A stretch of 64,000 bases of DNA, taken from JAIRNF01 sp031551125. GTDB lineage: Bacteria; Bacteroidota; Bacteroidia; Bacteroidales; UBA932. The translations under genes and the position numbers were made by a program. The stretch's first letter is position 1. Each line of letters opens with the position of its first letter. Below, in pieces: positions 26,005 through 34,191 of the stretch. The notes under the pieces are model-generated. The model was given only the letters and a program-made list of their open reading frames with translations, did no database searches and was not told where the DNA came from. Location: assembly GCA_031551125.1 (NCBI GenBank), contig JAVBOB010000010.1, forward strand, positions 1 through 64,000, given 5' to 3'.

Positions 26005-27894
26005 CTATTCGGTTTTGTTATCACCGTCGTTTTCCATTTCTTCTTTTAGCGCGGCAAGTTCAGAAATGTCGCCAAGCGTTGTTTTTTCCAACGATTGCTT
26101 CATCTTCTTCATTGCTTTCTTAGTTGTATCTTCTTCCGTTGCCTTAGCTTTGGTTTCTACCTCTTTCTTAGCATCGTCAAAAGTACGGGTGTGCGAAAGG
26201 ATGATCTTCTTAGAACCCTTAGAGAATTCAATAACCTTAAAGGCTAGCTTCTCATCAGCCTTAGCGTTGGTTCCGTCTTCCTTAGCCAGCTGCTTGCTGG
26301 GAGCAAAACCTTCAACACCATAGGGAAGAGCAACTACCGCACCCTTATCGTTCATCTCAATGATAGTTCCTTCGTGTATCGAATCAACCGTAAAGATAGT
26401 TTCGAATACATCCCAAGGATTTTCTTCGATTTGCTTGTGGCCAAGGCTTAGACGGCGGTTTTCCTTGTCGATTTCAAGAACTACCACTTCAATATCTTCG
26501 CCAATAGCGGTGAATTCACCCGGGTGCTTAATCTTCTTTGTCCAAGAAAGGTCGCTGATGTGGATAAGTCCGTCAACACCTTCTTCAATTTCAACAAATA
26601 CGCCGAAGTTGGTGAAGTTGCGAACCTTTGCCGTGTGGCGTGTTCCAACAGCATACTTTTGCTCTACGTTAGCCCAAGGATCGGCCTTCAGCTGCTTCAT
26701 GCCTAAAGACATCTTACGTTCGTCCTTGTCAAGGGTAAGAACAACAGCTTCTACTTCGTCACCAACCTTTAGGAAGTCTTGAGCGCTACGCAAGTGCTGT
26801 GACCAAGACATTTCCGATACGTGGATAAGACCTTCAACGCCTGTTGCAATTTCAACAAATGCACCGTAATCAGCCATAACCACAACCTTACCTTTAACCT
26901 TGTCGCCAACTTTGAGGTTGGGGTCAAGAGATTCCCAAGGATGGGGGGTAAGCTGCTTAAGACCAAGAGCAATGCGCTTCTTAGCATCATCGAAGTCAAG
27001 GATAACAACGTTAATCTTTTGGTCAAGCTGAACAATTTCTTCAGGGTGGTTAACACGTCCCCAAGAAAGGTCGGTAATGTGGATAAGACCATCAACACCG
27101 CCAAGGTCAATAAATACACCGTATGAGGTAATGTTCTTAACAATACCTTCGAGTACCTGACCTTTTTCAAGCTTAGATATAATTTCTTTCTTCTGCGCTT
27201 CAAGCTCAGCTTCGATAAGCGCTTTATGTGACACAACTACGTTGCGGAACTCGTGGTTAATTTTTACCACCTTGAATTCCATTGTTTTGTTTACAAATAC
27301 ATCGTAGTCACGGATAGGTTTCACGTCAATTTGAGAACCGGGCAAGAAGGCTTCAATTCCAAATACGTCAACAATCATACCGCCCTTAGTACGGCACTTG
27401 ATGTATCCCTTTACAATTTCGTCTTTTTCAAGCGCTTCGTTCACGCGATCCCATGAACGCAATGAGCGTGCTTGCTTGTGTGAAAGGATAAGCTGTCCCT
27501 TTTTGTCTTCTGCTGTTTCTACGTAAACTTCAACTTTATCGCCAACCTTCAAATCAGGGTTGTAGCGGAATTCGCTGATACTTACTACACCTTCGCTCTT
27601 GTAGCCAATGTTCACGATAACTTCGCGCTTGTTCAAGGCTACAACCGTTCCATCAACAATTTCGTTTTCGGCAACGCGTGATAGCGTTTGGTTGTATTGT
27701 TCTTCTACTTTGTTGCGGTCTCCGTAAACATTGTCGTTTTCAAAAGCGTTCCAATCGAATTGGTCAACGGGTACGGATACGTTTTTTGTGCCGCCTTTTT
27801 TAGGAAGGCTAACTTCTTCGGCAGTTTCTTCCTGCTTTGCTGCTTGATTTTCTACTTCTTCGTTGTTCAGTAGCTCTTCTTGCTGTTGAGTCAT
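26005..27894 (-). CDS. rpsA: 30S ribosomal protein S1
   Basis: A 629-residue protein with six S1 RNA-binding repeats, at roughly residues 55-125, 145-210, 228-300, 315-385, 400-472 and 487-555. The middle ones show the canonical G-V-F-V-E-I / G-L-I-H-I-S-D-L-S-W pattern. It binds mRNA on the 30S subunit and unwinds leaders during initiation. The acidic N-terminal extension (about 50 residues, E/Q-rich) and the charged C-terminal tail are usual for Bacteroidota. rnz follows at 15 bp. Confidence 0.95.
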   Translation of the reverse strand: MTQQQEELLNNEEVENQAAKQEETAEEVSLPKKGGTKNVSVPVDQFDWNAFENDNVYGDRNKVEEQYNQTLSRVAENEIVDGTVVALNKREVIVNIGYKSEGVVSISEFRYNPDLKVGDKVEVYVETAEDKKGQLILSHKQARSLRSWDRVNEALEKDEIVKGYIKCRTKGGMIVDVFGIEAFLPGSQIDVKPIRDYDVFVNKTMEFKVVKINHEFRNVVVSHKALIEAELEAQKKEIISKLEKGQVLEGIVKNITSYGVFIDLGGVDGLIHITDLSWGRVNHPEEIVQLDQKINVVILDFDDAKKRIALGLKQLTPHPWESLDPNLKVGDKVKGKVVVMADYGAFVEIATGVEGLIHVSEMSWSQHLRSAQDFLKVGDEVEAVVLTLDKDERKMSLGMKQLKADPWANVEQKYAVGTRHTAKVRNFTNFGVFVEIEEGVDGLIHISDLSWTKKIKHPGEFTAIGEDIEVVVLEIDKENRRLSLGHKQIEENPWDVFETIFTVDSIHEGTIIEMNDKGAVVALPYGVEGFAPSKQLAKEDGTNAKADEKLAFKVIEFSKGSKKIILSHTRTFDDAKKEVETKAKATEEDTTKKAMKKMKQSLEKTTLGDISELAALKEEMENDGDNKTE

Positions 27895-27963
27895 TTGTTA
27901 GTGCGTTGTGTTTAATTTGTTAGACATTATGGATAAACATCCCTCTTTTTAGAGGAGAGCGTG

Positions 27964-27993
27964 CAAAGGTAGTATTTTTTTATAGACTAACAA
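27964..27993 (-). promoter_or_regulatory. Promoter of rpsA-rnz
   Basis: On the minus strand, TTG (27991-27993), a 19-nt spacer and TACCTTTG (27964-27971) match the full Bacteroidota promoter. The leader to the rpsA start is about 60 nt. The rest of 27995-28170 holds no recognisable gene. Confidence 0.65.
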
Positions 27994-28174
27994 GCGGATT
28001 TTCAAAAAAGTAGGCTAGGGTGTGGAGTTGGCGGAAGCAACCCTTCGTTAGATGAATGACAGCATGCGGTTTGTTTTGTAATATGGTTGTTCTTAGTTGA
28101 TTATTGTTGTTTTTGATTGGACATATAGCCAATCCAAGTAATACTTACAGTATAAAGTACGTTATTGCTTATTT

Positions 28175-28195
28175 TTAGTTCGCAATTCGAACTAA
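28175..28195. promoter_or_regulatory. Operator-like palindrome upstream of the DUF362 gene
   Basis: A perfect 8-bp inverted repeat TTAGTTCG-CAATT-CGAACTAA ends 16 bp before a TACATTTG promoter element (28212-28219). The size and placement suit a repressor or activator site. No obvious cognate regulator gene is adjacent. Confidence 0.45.
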
Positions 28196-28211
28196 TTATG
28201 AATATTTTGCA

Positions 28212-28219
28212 TACATTTG
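28212..28219 (+). promoter_or_regulatory. -7 promoter element (TACATTTG) of the DUF362 gene
   Basis: A TAnnTTTG match 39 bp before the ATG at 28259, just downstream of an operator-like palindrome. Confidence 0.5.
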
Positions 28220-28258
28220 GATGTCTGTATTTTTATGCTCCACTAAAACTATTTGGTT

Positions 28259-29410
28259 ATGCAAAGACGTAAGTTCTTCAAATCACTTGCAGTAGGTGGG
28301 TTGGGCGTTGCCATTTCACCTGTACTGAAGGCTGCTCCTCTTTTTGAACCGGAAGAAGGCAAGCCTGATACTAACATTGCTGATGCCCTTGCTATTCCTA
28401 GAAATGAGCATTCAATGCCCGGTAAATACCCGGGGAAGGTTGTGAGAGCAAATCACAATGCGTGCGTTGTTGATGGAAAACCCGTTGAACAGGCTGCTTA
28501 TGATATGCTTAAGGCCTGTATGCTAAGCCTTACCGGAGCGGCTACGCTAGCCGAAGCGTGGAGACAGCTTGTTAGTCCTGATGATATTATCGGGCTAAAG
28601 GTAAATCCTGTTGCGGGGAAATTGCTTACTACTTCTCATGCCGTAACACGGTCGGTAATAAAGCAGCTGGAAGAAGCGGGCATACCCAGAAAGAATATGG
28701 TTATATGGGATAGGAGGGAGATGCAGCTCCATGAAACCGGATATACGGAAGACAATTACCCCGGTATAAAAGTTACTGGAACAGAATGCCAAGATGAGCA
28801 AGGCGGCTTTATTAACAAAGAAGGTAAGTATTATGGCGAAGAAAGAGTAGACAAGAATCACTATTTCTATGCCGATGTGGAAGGGGAGTACGACTTGTAC
28901 ACCATGCCATATATGGTTAACGGAGGAAAGTACTCCTACTTTACGAAAATTTGTACAGAGATGGTTACCAAAATCATCAATATTCCGATTCTAAAAAACG
29001 CTGGGCCAACGGTTACCTTATGCCTTAAAAACTTAGCATTTGGTTCGATAACTAATACCGGACGCTTACACCAGAAGCTGTGGAATGAAACCTGTGCTTA
29101 CGTTTGCGCTTTTCCACCTTTACGGGATAAGGTGGTGCTAAATATTGTAGATGGGCTTATAGGCTGCTTTGAAGGCGGACCTGCGGCAAACCCACAGTTT
29201 ATTTGTAGCTACAACACCATGCTGGTAGGTACAGACCCCGTTGCGATTGACCGCATAGGACATGATATAGTGGTGGCAAAAAGAATAGAAGAAGAAATAC
29301 AAGCAGAAGATAAGCCGGGTATCCCAAAGTTTATGGAGTTGGCGCAGAACCTGAAGTTGGGAATAGCCAACAAAGAAAATATTGATGTAACAAGCTTGAC
29401 TGTTGGCTAG
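28259..29410 (+). CDS. DUF362 domain protein with Tat-like signal
   Basis: A 383-residue protein. The N-terminus M-Q-R-R-K-F-F-K-S-L-A-V-G-G has the twin-Arg R-R-x-F-F-K pattern followed by a hydrophobic stretch and A-A-P, so export by Tat is likely. The body matches DUF362: I-G-L-K-V-N near residue 115, I-I-N-I-P-I-L-K-N near 240 and N-I-V-D-G-L-I-G near 298. DUF362 proteins are often iron-sulfur or redox associated, but the role is unknown and no Cys cluster is evident here. Start at ATG 28259 rather than the TTG two codons upstream. It overlaps the next gene by one base. Confidence 0.8.
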   Translation: MQRRKFFKSLAVGGLGVAISPVLKAAPLFEPEEGKPDTNIADALAIPRNEHSMPGKYPGKVVRANHNACVVDGKPVEQAAYDMLKACMLSLTGAATLAEAWRQLVSPDDIIGLKVNPVAGKLLTTSHAVTRSVIKQLEEAGIPRKNMVIWDRREMQLHETGYTEDNYPGIKVTGTECQDEQGGFINKEGKYYGEERVDKNHYFYADVEGEYDLYTMPYMVNGGKYSYFTKICTEMVTKIINIPILKNAGPTVTLCLKNLAFGSITNTGRLHQKLWNETCAYVCAFPPLRDKVVLNIVDGLIGCFEGGPAANPQFICSYNTMLVGTDPVAIDRIGHDIVVAKRIEEEIQAEDKPGIPKFMELAQNLKLGIANKENIDVTSLTVG

Positions 29411-30180
29411 TGAAACGTACTGTATATATTTGGTTGGTTGCTCTACTACTGCCTGTAGCTATGCAGGCTCAGACCCTGTCTGATGTACAGGTGAAGCGTG
29501 AGCGGACGTTTACGGGCGAAGCGCTTTACGGCTTCATGAATGGCGGAGCCGACTTATTTCTTGAATATGGCGTAAGCCAGCTGGTAACCAGAGATGTGCT
29601 GTATAAAGGAGAAGAGTTTACTATTGACATTTACGATATGCCTTCTTCTTCTGATGCTTTTGGTATTTACTCACTCCATACGTTCAAATGTCAACGCGCC
29701 GATTCGCTGGGCTGTTTTGATTGCTTGTCAACATACCAGCTACAGCTGGCGGTGGATAATAAATATGTATCAATTGTTTTTCCATCGGGTTCAAGCAGGG
29801 CAAGAGTCGCAGCCGACGAGCTTGTTCGTTTATATATTGATATTGAGAAAGGGAATTGTGTAGAAATACCTGAAGTGATGAATATTCAACCTCCCTATTC
29901 CGGTAAGCTGAAATATATAAGGGGGGCTATCGGTATTCCCGGAGATCAGGCTTATTTGGCAACTCTGCTTAACGGGGTTCCGTTTAGCGGAATGTGGTTG
30001 GTAGTCGATAAGGCCAGCAAAGAAAGCAAGGTATTAATAACTTTTACGAATAAGGAAGAGCTCACAATGGTGAAATCTAAGCTCACTGAAGGTGAAGTTA
30101 TTCAAACAGGAGACCAGCTTATATACATTAAATGCAGAAAAAAAGAAGCCAACGAAAACGTTGGCCACTTTGCTTTTTAA
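29410..30180 (+). CDS. Secreted DUF6599-like protein
   Basis: 256 residues, starting with GTG that overlaps the DUF362 stop (TAGTG). A signal peptide spans 1-20 (ending A-M-Q-A-Q). The mature part shows E-A-L-Y-G-F-M-N-G-G-A-D-L-F-L-E-Y-G (about 38-55) and D-I-Y-D-M-P-S-S-S-D-A-F-G-I-Y (about 74-88), which I associate with DUF6599, a family without known function. Coupling to the DUF362 protein suggests both act in the cell envelope in one process. The last codons contain a terminator-like hairpin. Confidence 0.7.
   Translation: MKRTVYIWLVALLLPVAMQAQTLSDVQVKRERTFTGEALYGFMNGGADLFLEYGVSQLVTRDVLYKGEEFTIDIYDMPSSSDAFGIYSLHTFKCQRADSLGCFDCLSTYQLQLAVDNKYVSIVFPSGSSRARVAADELVRLYIDIEKGNCVEIPEVMNIQPPYSGKLKYIRGAIGIPGDQAYLATLLNGVPFSGMWLVVDKASKESKVLITFTNKEELTMVKSKLTEGEVIQTGDQLIYIKCRKKEANENVGHFAF
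30148..30165. terminator. Terminator hairpin overlapping the end of the secreted DUF6599-like gene
   Basis: Stem GCCAACG / CGTTGGC with an AAAA loop lies within the last coding codons. A T-rich tail follows on the plus strand (TTTGCTTTTTAATG) and an A-run precedes it, so it can serve both convergent genes. Confidence 0.55.
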
Positions 30181-30189
30181 TGTTTTGAT

Positions 30190-31170
30190 TTACTCTCTGC
30201 TTGAGTAATATTTCATAAACTGAGAACGTTCGTATATTTCAGGGTCAGGAATACTTTGATAGTTCATTTTTCCTCTAAACTCATCAATAGAGTGGAAGTT
30301 ATGCTTCTTCATCCAGTCTTGTAAAAATTTCAGTATATCTTCTATCCGGTCGGTTCCGTTTCGGTATAGCGTAGAGCATAGCTGAACGGTTGTTGCTCCG
30401 GCCAGTAGCATTTTCACCACTGCAGCTCCATCATGTACGCCTGTAGATGCTGACAATTCCATTTTTGGTAGCTGAGATGATATAAGAGAAACCCACCGTA
30501 ACGATAACCTAAGATCTGAAGGGTGGCTGAATACCTCTCCCGCTTTCATAGTAAGGTTGTCAATATCAATATCGGGTTCGTAAAAGCGGTTAAATAACAC
30601 GGTAGCATTGGCTTTATGGAAGTATAGCTGTTGTACCATACCCAGCGGATTTGTAAAGTAGTAACCTAGCTTAACTGCCACAGGTATTTTAATGGTAGCC
30701 TTTACTCTGTCGAGCAAGCTGCAGTACACTTCTTCGTATGAGGCCGAGTTTTGATCTTTATTTGTAGGTAGGAAAAAGAGATTCAGCTCTAACGCATCGG
30801 CTCCGGCTTGTTCAATATTTTTGGCAAAGTCAATCCAGTCGTCAACGGTAATGCAAAGAATGCTTGCAATAACGGGAATATCTACTGCTTGTTTAGCCGA
30901 CTTAACCAAGTCAAGGTAGCTTTGTAGCGAGTTACTTTTGGTATAGGCGCTCAGGTAGCTGGCCGCGTCGGGGTGGTCCATTCCGAAAGCCTCAAGTCGC
31001 CCTGTTTCGTAGTTAATCTGCTCTTCAAACAACGATTTAAGTACCACCGCACCTACGCCTTTTTGAGCAAGCTTTTTAATTGATTCTATATTTGAGGTTA
31101 AGCCTGAGCTGCTGGCTATTAGCGGGTTTTTTAGCGTCAAACCCATGTAGCTGGTTTGTAAACTTTCCAT
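30190..31170 (-). CDS. Dihydroorotate dehydrogenase-like flavoprotein
   Basis: A 326-residue TIM-barrel protein similar to class-1 dihydroorotate dehydrogenases: M-G-L-T-L-K-N-P-L-I-A-S-S-S-G-L (about 9-24), A-D-A-L-E-L-N-L (about 123-130), V-K-L-G-Y-Y (about 163-168) and S-T-G-V-H-D-G-A (about 242-249). The usual active-site Cys/Ser loop is not evident. I infer an FMN-dependent oxidoreductase of the 'DHODH-like' group rather than the pyrimidine enzyme. It stands alone. Confidence 0.82.
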   Translation of the reverse strand: MESLQTSYMGLTLKNPLIASSSGLTSNIESIKKLAQKGVGAVVLKSLFEEQINYETGRLEAFGMDHPDAASYLSAYTKSNSLQSYLDLVKSAKQAVDIPVIASILCITVDDWIDFAKNIEQAGADALELNLFFLPTNKDQNSASYEEVYCSLLDRVKATIKIPVAVKLGYYFTNPLGMVQQLYFHKANATVLFNRFYEPDIDIDNLTMKAGEVFSHPSDLRLSLRWVSLISSQLPKMELSASTGVHDGAAVVKMLLAGATTVQLCSTLYRNGTDRIEDILKFLQDWMKKHNFHSIDEFRGKMNYQSIPDPEIYERSQFMKYYSSRE

Positions 31171-31254
31171 ACAAATCTGTATAAACAGTAATACTTGGAT
31201 TCTCTATTGGATGCAATATTAAACGTTTAAATGCGTAAAACGTTCACTCAAGGT

Positions 31255-31262
31255 CAAAGGTA
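31255..31262 (-). promoter_or_regulatory. -7 promoter element (TACCTTTG) of the DHODH-like gene
   Basis: A TAnnTTTG match on the minus strand, 85 bp before the start codon. Confidence 0.5.
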
Positions 31263-31330
31263 GAAAAAAAAGTATTCTAAGGCTGTCTTCTGGCAGAAAT
31301 ATTGACTCTAGTTAATGAAGCTAACTATTT

Positions 31331-31447
31331 TTACCACATAGGCACATAGAACACAGAGTGACACATAGTTTTCCTAAACTATGTGTATGCTCTATGTACC
31401 TAATGTGCCTATGTGGTTAAGAAGCCCCCTTTAGGGGGTTGGGGGTA
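31331..31447. repeat. CACATAG hairpin joined to a CCCCCT/AGGGGG palindrome
   Basis: Arms CCACATAGGCACA and TGTGCCTATGTGG close a long hairpin (31331-31419) with inner ACACATAGTTT / AAACTATGTGT. Right next to it lies GCCCCCTTTAGGGGGTTGGGGG (31423-31446). The two repeat types also occur together at 38987-39098 and 63225-63270. The 320-bp spacer 31171-31490 otherwise holds only the DHODH-like promoter. Confidence 0.8.
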
Positions 31448-31490
31448 AACTCATAGCCACTGCTAGGCCAATTATCATAATGTATTTGAC

Positions 31491-32603
31491 TTAGCTCTTT
31501 TTCCGATAGCTGGTTACTGCCCAAAAGTTGAAAGCTATGGTGAACCCGATAAGCGTAAACAGCTGGTTGGTTAGCTCACTAATTGAACTTCCCTTTAGGT
31601 AAATGGCTCTCATCACCTCGGCAAAATAGCGAACGGGATTAAGCAAGGTAACTGTTTGCGCCCATTTCGGCATGCTGCTTATAGGGGTGAAAATACCTCC
31701 CAGCAGAAAGAAAATAATCATAAAGAAGAAGGTAATAAACATGGCCTGTTGCTGGGTATTCGAATAGTTGGATATAAGTAAACCGGCTCCCGAAAAAACC
31801 AAAAGGTAGAAAAATGCAAAAGTGTATATCGTGGAAAGACTTCCTACGGGAAGTAATCCGTAAATTAGCCAAGCAATAACAAATCCAACGGTAAGTATTA
31901 CAAACCCTATAATCCAGAAAGGAATCAGCTTGCCAAGTATAAATGTAGCCTTAGGTATAGGCGTAACGTTGATTTGCTCAATTGTACCAATTTCTTTTTC
32001 CTTTACAATATTTAGTGAGGCTAACATACCGCCAATAAGCGTTATGAGCATGACCAAAACCGCCGGAACCATAAAGTTATGGTAGTTCATGTCAGGGTTA
32101 TACTTATAGTACGGTTGTATGTTTACCATATTTACCATGTTAAGCTGCGGAAGTTCACTAAACCACAGCTCCCGGTTAAACTCCGCTATGATTTGTCCCA
32201 TATAAGAAGCTCCCAGCCCTGCTTTCTGACCGTTAACGGCGTTGACGGTAAGCATAAGGTTGGTACGTTGCTCGCTGAACATGTCTCGTTCAAAACCGTG
32301 TGGAATTTCCAAAATTAAATCGGAGGTATTTCTATCCATTGAGTTCAATGCCTGAGCGTATGAGTCAGCGTAGTTTGTGAGCTTAAAATAACCGGATGAT
32401 GATACTTTTTTTACGAGTTGTTGTGAGTAAGCGCTCCGGTCGTTATCAATTACGCTAAGCAATATATTTTTTTGCTCGAAGGTGGCAGCCCAAGGGAGTA
32501 GCAACAGCTGCATAATGGGCATAGCAATAATTATTCTCAGAATTGTTTTGTTTCTGAAAATCTGTAGAAATTCTTTTTGTAAAAGGAACTTCAGCTGTTT
32601 CAT
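31491..32603 (-). CDS. ABC-2 type permease (YbhR-like)
   Basis: A 370-residue inner-membrane permease: one N-terminal helix (about 22-42), a large extracytoplasmic domain (about 45-175), then five helices, with the family's L-N-I-V-K-E-K-E-I-G-T-I-E-Q-I-N loop (about 199-214) that couples to the ATPase. It is the last gene of the export operon. Its start overlaps the stop of the upstream permease by 4 bp. With its partner it forms the membrane channel of a YbhFSR-like drug or ion exporter. Confidence 0.9.
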   Translation of the reverse strand: MKQLKFLLQKEFLQIFRNKTILRIIIAMPIMQLLLLPWAATFEQKNILLSVIDNDRSAYSQQLVKKVSSSGYFKLTNYADSYAQALNSMDRNTSDLILEIPHGFERDMFSEQRTNLMLTVNAVNGQKAGLGASYMGQIIAEFNRELWFSELPQLNMVNMVNIQPYYKYNPDMNYHNFMVPAVLVMLITLIGGMLASLNIVKEKEIGTIEQINVTPIPKATFILGKLIPFWIIGFVILTVGFVIAWLIYGLLPVGSLSTIYTFAFFYLLVFSGAGLLISNYSNTQQQAMFITFFFMIIFFLLGGIFTPISSMPKWAQTVTLLNPVRYFAEVMRAIYLKGSSISELTNQLFTLIGFTIAFNFWAVTSYRKKS

Positions 32604-33703
32604 AACCTGTTTCTAAAACGTTTTATGCTTGCTACCAGTAGAACCAACGTCATACCCGAAAGTATTAGCAGCTCTTTATAAATGTAACCTATGCCCAACC
32701 CCTTTATCATCACGTCCTTTATAGCCATAATAAACCATTTGGCAGGAATAGCATTTGCTATAGTCTGAAGTAGCCATGGCATATTTTCTAGGGGAAACAC
32801 CATTCCAGAAAGCAACATCGTGGGAAGCATTAAGCCTATACCCGATATAAGCATGGCGGCTTGCTGCGAATTTGTGATAGACGATATGAGTAGCCCCAGC
32901 GATAGCGCTGATAGCGTAAATACAAAGCAAAGTAGTAGTAGTAACGGTAAGCTTCCGGCAATAGGTACACCCAGCACAAATACGGAGAGCATGAGAATAC
33001 CAACCACATCGAGCATGGCAATACAGAGGTAGGGTATGGCTTTTGCCAATACAATAAACATTGGTTTTGCCGATGATACAAGGAGTATTTCCATCGTTCC
33101 CTGTTCCTTTTCTCTCACAATGGCTATGGATGTCATCATAGCGCACACAAGCATTAGTACAAGCCCCATAATTCCGGGTACAAAGTTGTATGCACTTTCC
33201 ATTTGAGGGTTGTACAGCATTTTTACTTCGGTATGAATAAGGTACGGTATATCGTTCCCGTTAAGTAACCGTTGCTGGTATTGTGCGGTAATTTGTTGTA
33301 CGTATGAGGTAACGGTTGATGCCTCGTTAGGGTCTGAAGCATCTGTTAGTACCTGTATGTTGGCGGTTCCTGTTTTCTGTAAATCAATGCTAAAGTCGGG
33401 GGCTATTACCATTCCCATTTTAATGCTTCCGTTTTGGAATGCCTTTTCTAACTCTTGTATAGTGGAGAAGTTTTTTTGAAGACTGAAGTAACGGCTGGCA
33501 TTAACTTCGTCAATCAGCTGTGTAGAAGTAACGCTTTTGCTCTCGTCCAGTACTCCAAATGGGGTGTTCTTTATTTCGGTGCTGATAGCAAATCCAAAAA
33601 TAATAAGCTGAATAACGGGCATAGCCAGCAATAGCAACATAGTCCAAGGATCTCGGAAAATGTGCAGGAACTCTTTCTTTATAAATGACCTAAGCTGTCT
33701 CAT
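32600..33703 (-). CDS. ABC-2 type permease (YbhS-like)
   Basis: A 367-residue permease with the same architecture as its partner: N-terminal helix (about 20-40), extracytoplasmic domain (about 45-170) and five C-terminal helices. The coupling loop I-A-I-V-R-E-K-E-Q-G-T-M-E-I-L-L lies at about 193-208. Its start codon is only 5 bp from the left inverted repeat of the four-helix-bundle element. The normal leader from the upstream ATPase has therefore been replaced by that element. Expression must come through antisense read-through or a new promoter. Confidence 0.9.
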   Translation of the reverse strand: MRQLRSFIKKEFLHIFRDPWTMLLLLAMPVIQLIIFGFAISTEIKNTPFGVLDESKSVTSTQLIDEVNASRYFSLQKNFSTIQELEKAFQNGSIKMGMVIAPDFSIDLQKTGTANIQVLTDASDPNEASTVTSYVQQITAQYQQRLLNGNDIPYLIHTEVKMLYNPQMESAYNFVPGIMGLVLMLVCAMMTSIAIVREKEQGTMEILLVSSAKPMFIVLAKAIPYLCIAMLDVVGILMLSVFVLGVPIAGSLPLLLLLCFVFTLSALSLGLLISSITNSQQAAMLISGIGLMLPTMLLSGMVFPLENMPWLLQTIANAIPAKWFIMAIKDVMIKGLGIGYIYKELLILSGMTLVLLVASIKRFRNRL

Positions 33704-33708
33704 TTAGC

Positions 33709-34191
33709 TGAAAGTTGAAAGTTGAAAATGGAAAGTGATGGCTGCTTCTGTTGGAATGTGCTATCTTTACATTTTCCATCTACTACTATGATTGCGCCAA
33801 AATCGTTTTCTTTTGCCATTAGAGCTATAAACCTATACAAATGGCTTGTTGCCGAGCACAAGGAGTATATACTCTCAAAGCAGCTGCTTCGTAGCGGAAC
33901 GGCTATTGGTGCCTTGGTGAAGGAGGCTGAACATGCCCAATCGAAAGCCGATTTTTTGAATAAAATGAACGTAGCTCTAAAAGAGGCAAACGAAACCGAG
34001 TACTGGCTTATGCTTCTTAAAAGCACTGATTTTATATCCGAAAAAGAGTTTACTTCCATACATTCAGACTGTCAGGAGTTAATAAAGCTGTTGGCCAGCA
34101 TTGTAAAGACAACCAAAACCACACTTGAGAATAAACGAGCATAACGTTAAGGATTTGGTTATTTTAGTTCTATTTCAACTTTCAACTTTCA
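33709..34191. mobile_element. Putative element: four-helix-bundle gene between inverted repeats, inside an ABC operon
   Basis: Perfect 19-bp inverted repeats, TGAAAGTTGAAAGTTGAAA at 33709-33727 and its complement at 34173-34191, bound a 483-bp segment holding one gene on the strand opposite to the operon. The left arm begins 5 bp from the permease start. The right arm supplies the TGA stop of the ATPase gene. The repeats are themselves arrays of a 7-mer (TGAAAGT). No transposase or target duplication is visible. Mobility is inferred from position and symmetry. Confidence 0.55.
33788..34144 (+). CDS. Four-helix-bundle protein (23S rRNA intervening-sequence / S23 family)
   Basis: 118 residues, all-alpha. 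Family hallmarks are clear: K-S-F-S-F-A-I-R-A-I-N-L-Y-K-W-L at the start, L-S-K-Q-L-L-R-S-G-T-A-I-G-A-L-V-K-E-A (about 29-47), S-K-A-D-F-L-N-K-M and A-L-K-E-A-N-E-T-E-Y-W-L (about 63-74), and E-L-I-K-L-L-A-S-I-V-K-T at the end. Relatives are encoded in 23S rRNA intervening sequences of Leptospira and others, and the Avd protein of diversity-generating retroelements shares the fold. No rRNA or retroelement is nearby. ATG 33788 fits the family start; the frame is open upstream. A TATCTTTA promoter-like element lies at 33762-33769. Confidence 0.85.
   Translation: MIAPKSFSFAIRAINLYKWLVAEHKEYILSKQLLRSGTAIGALVKEAEHAQSKADFLNKMNVALKEANETEYWLMLLKSTDFISEKEFTSIHSDCQELIKLLASIVKTTKTTLENKRA

Noticed and set aside
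33700..34059. 119-codon minus-strand frame within the four-helix-bundle gene
   Set aside because: It is the antisense of a clear family member and begins inside its coding region.
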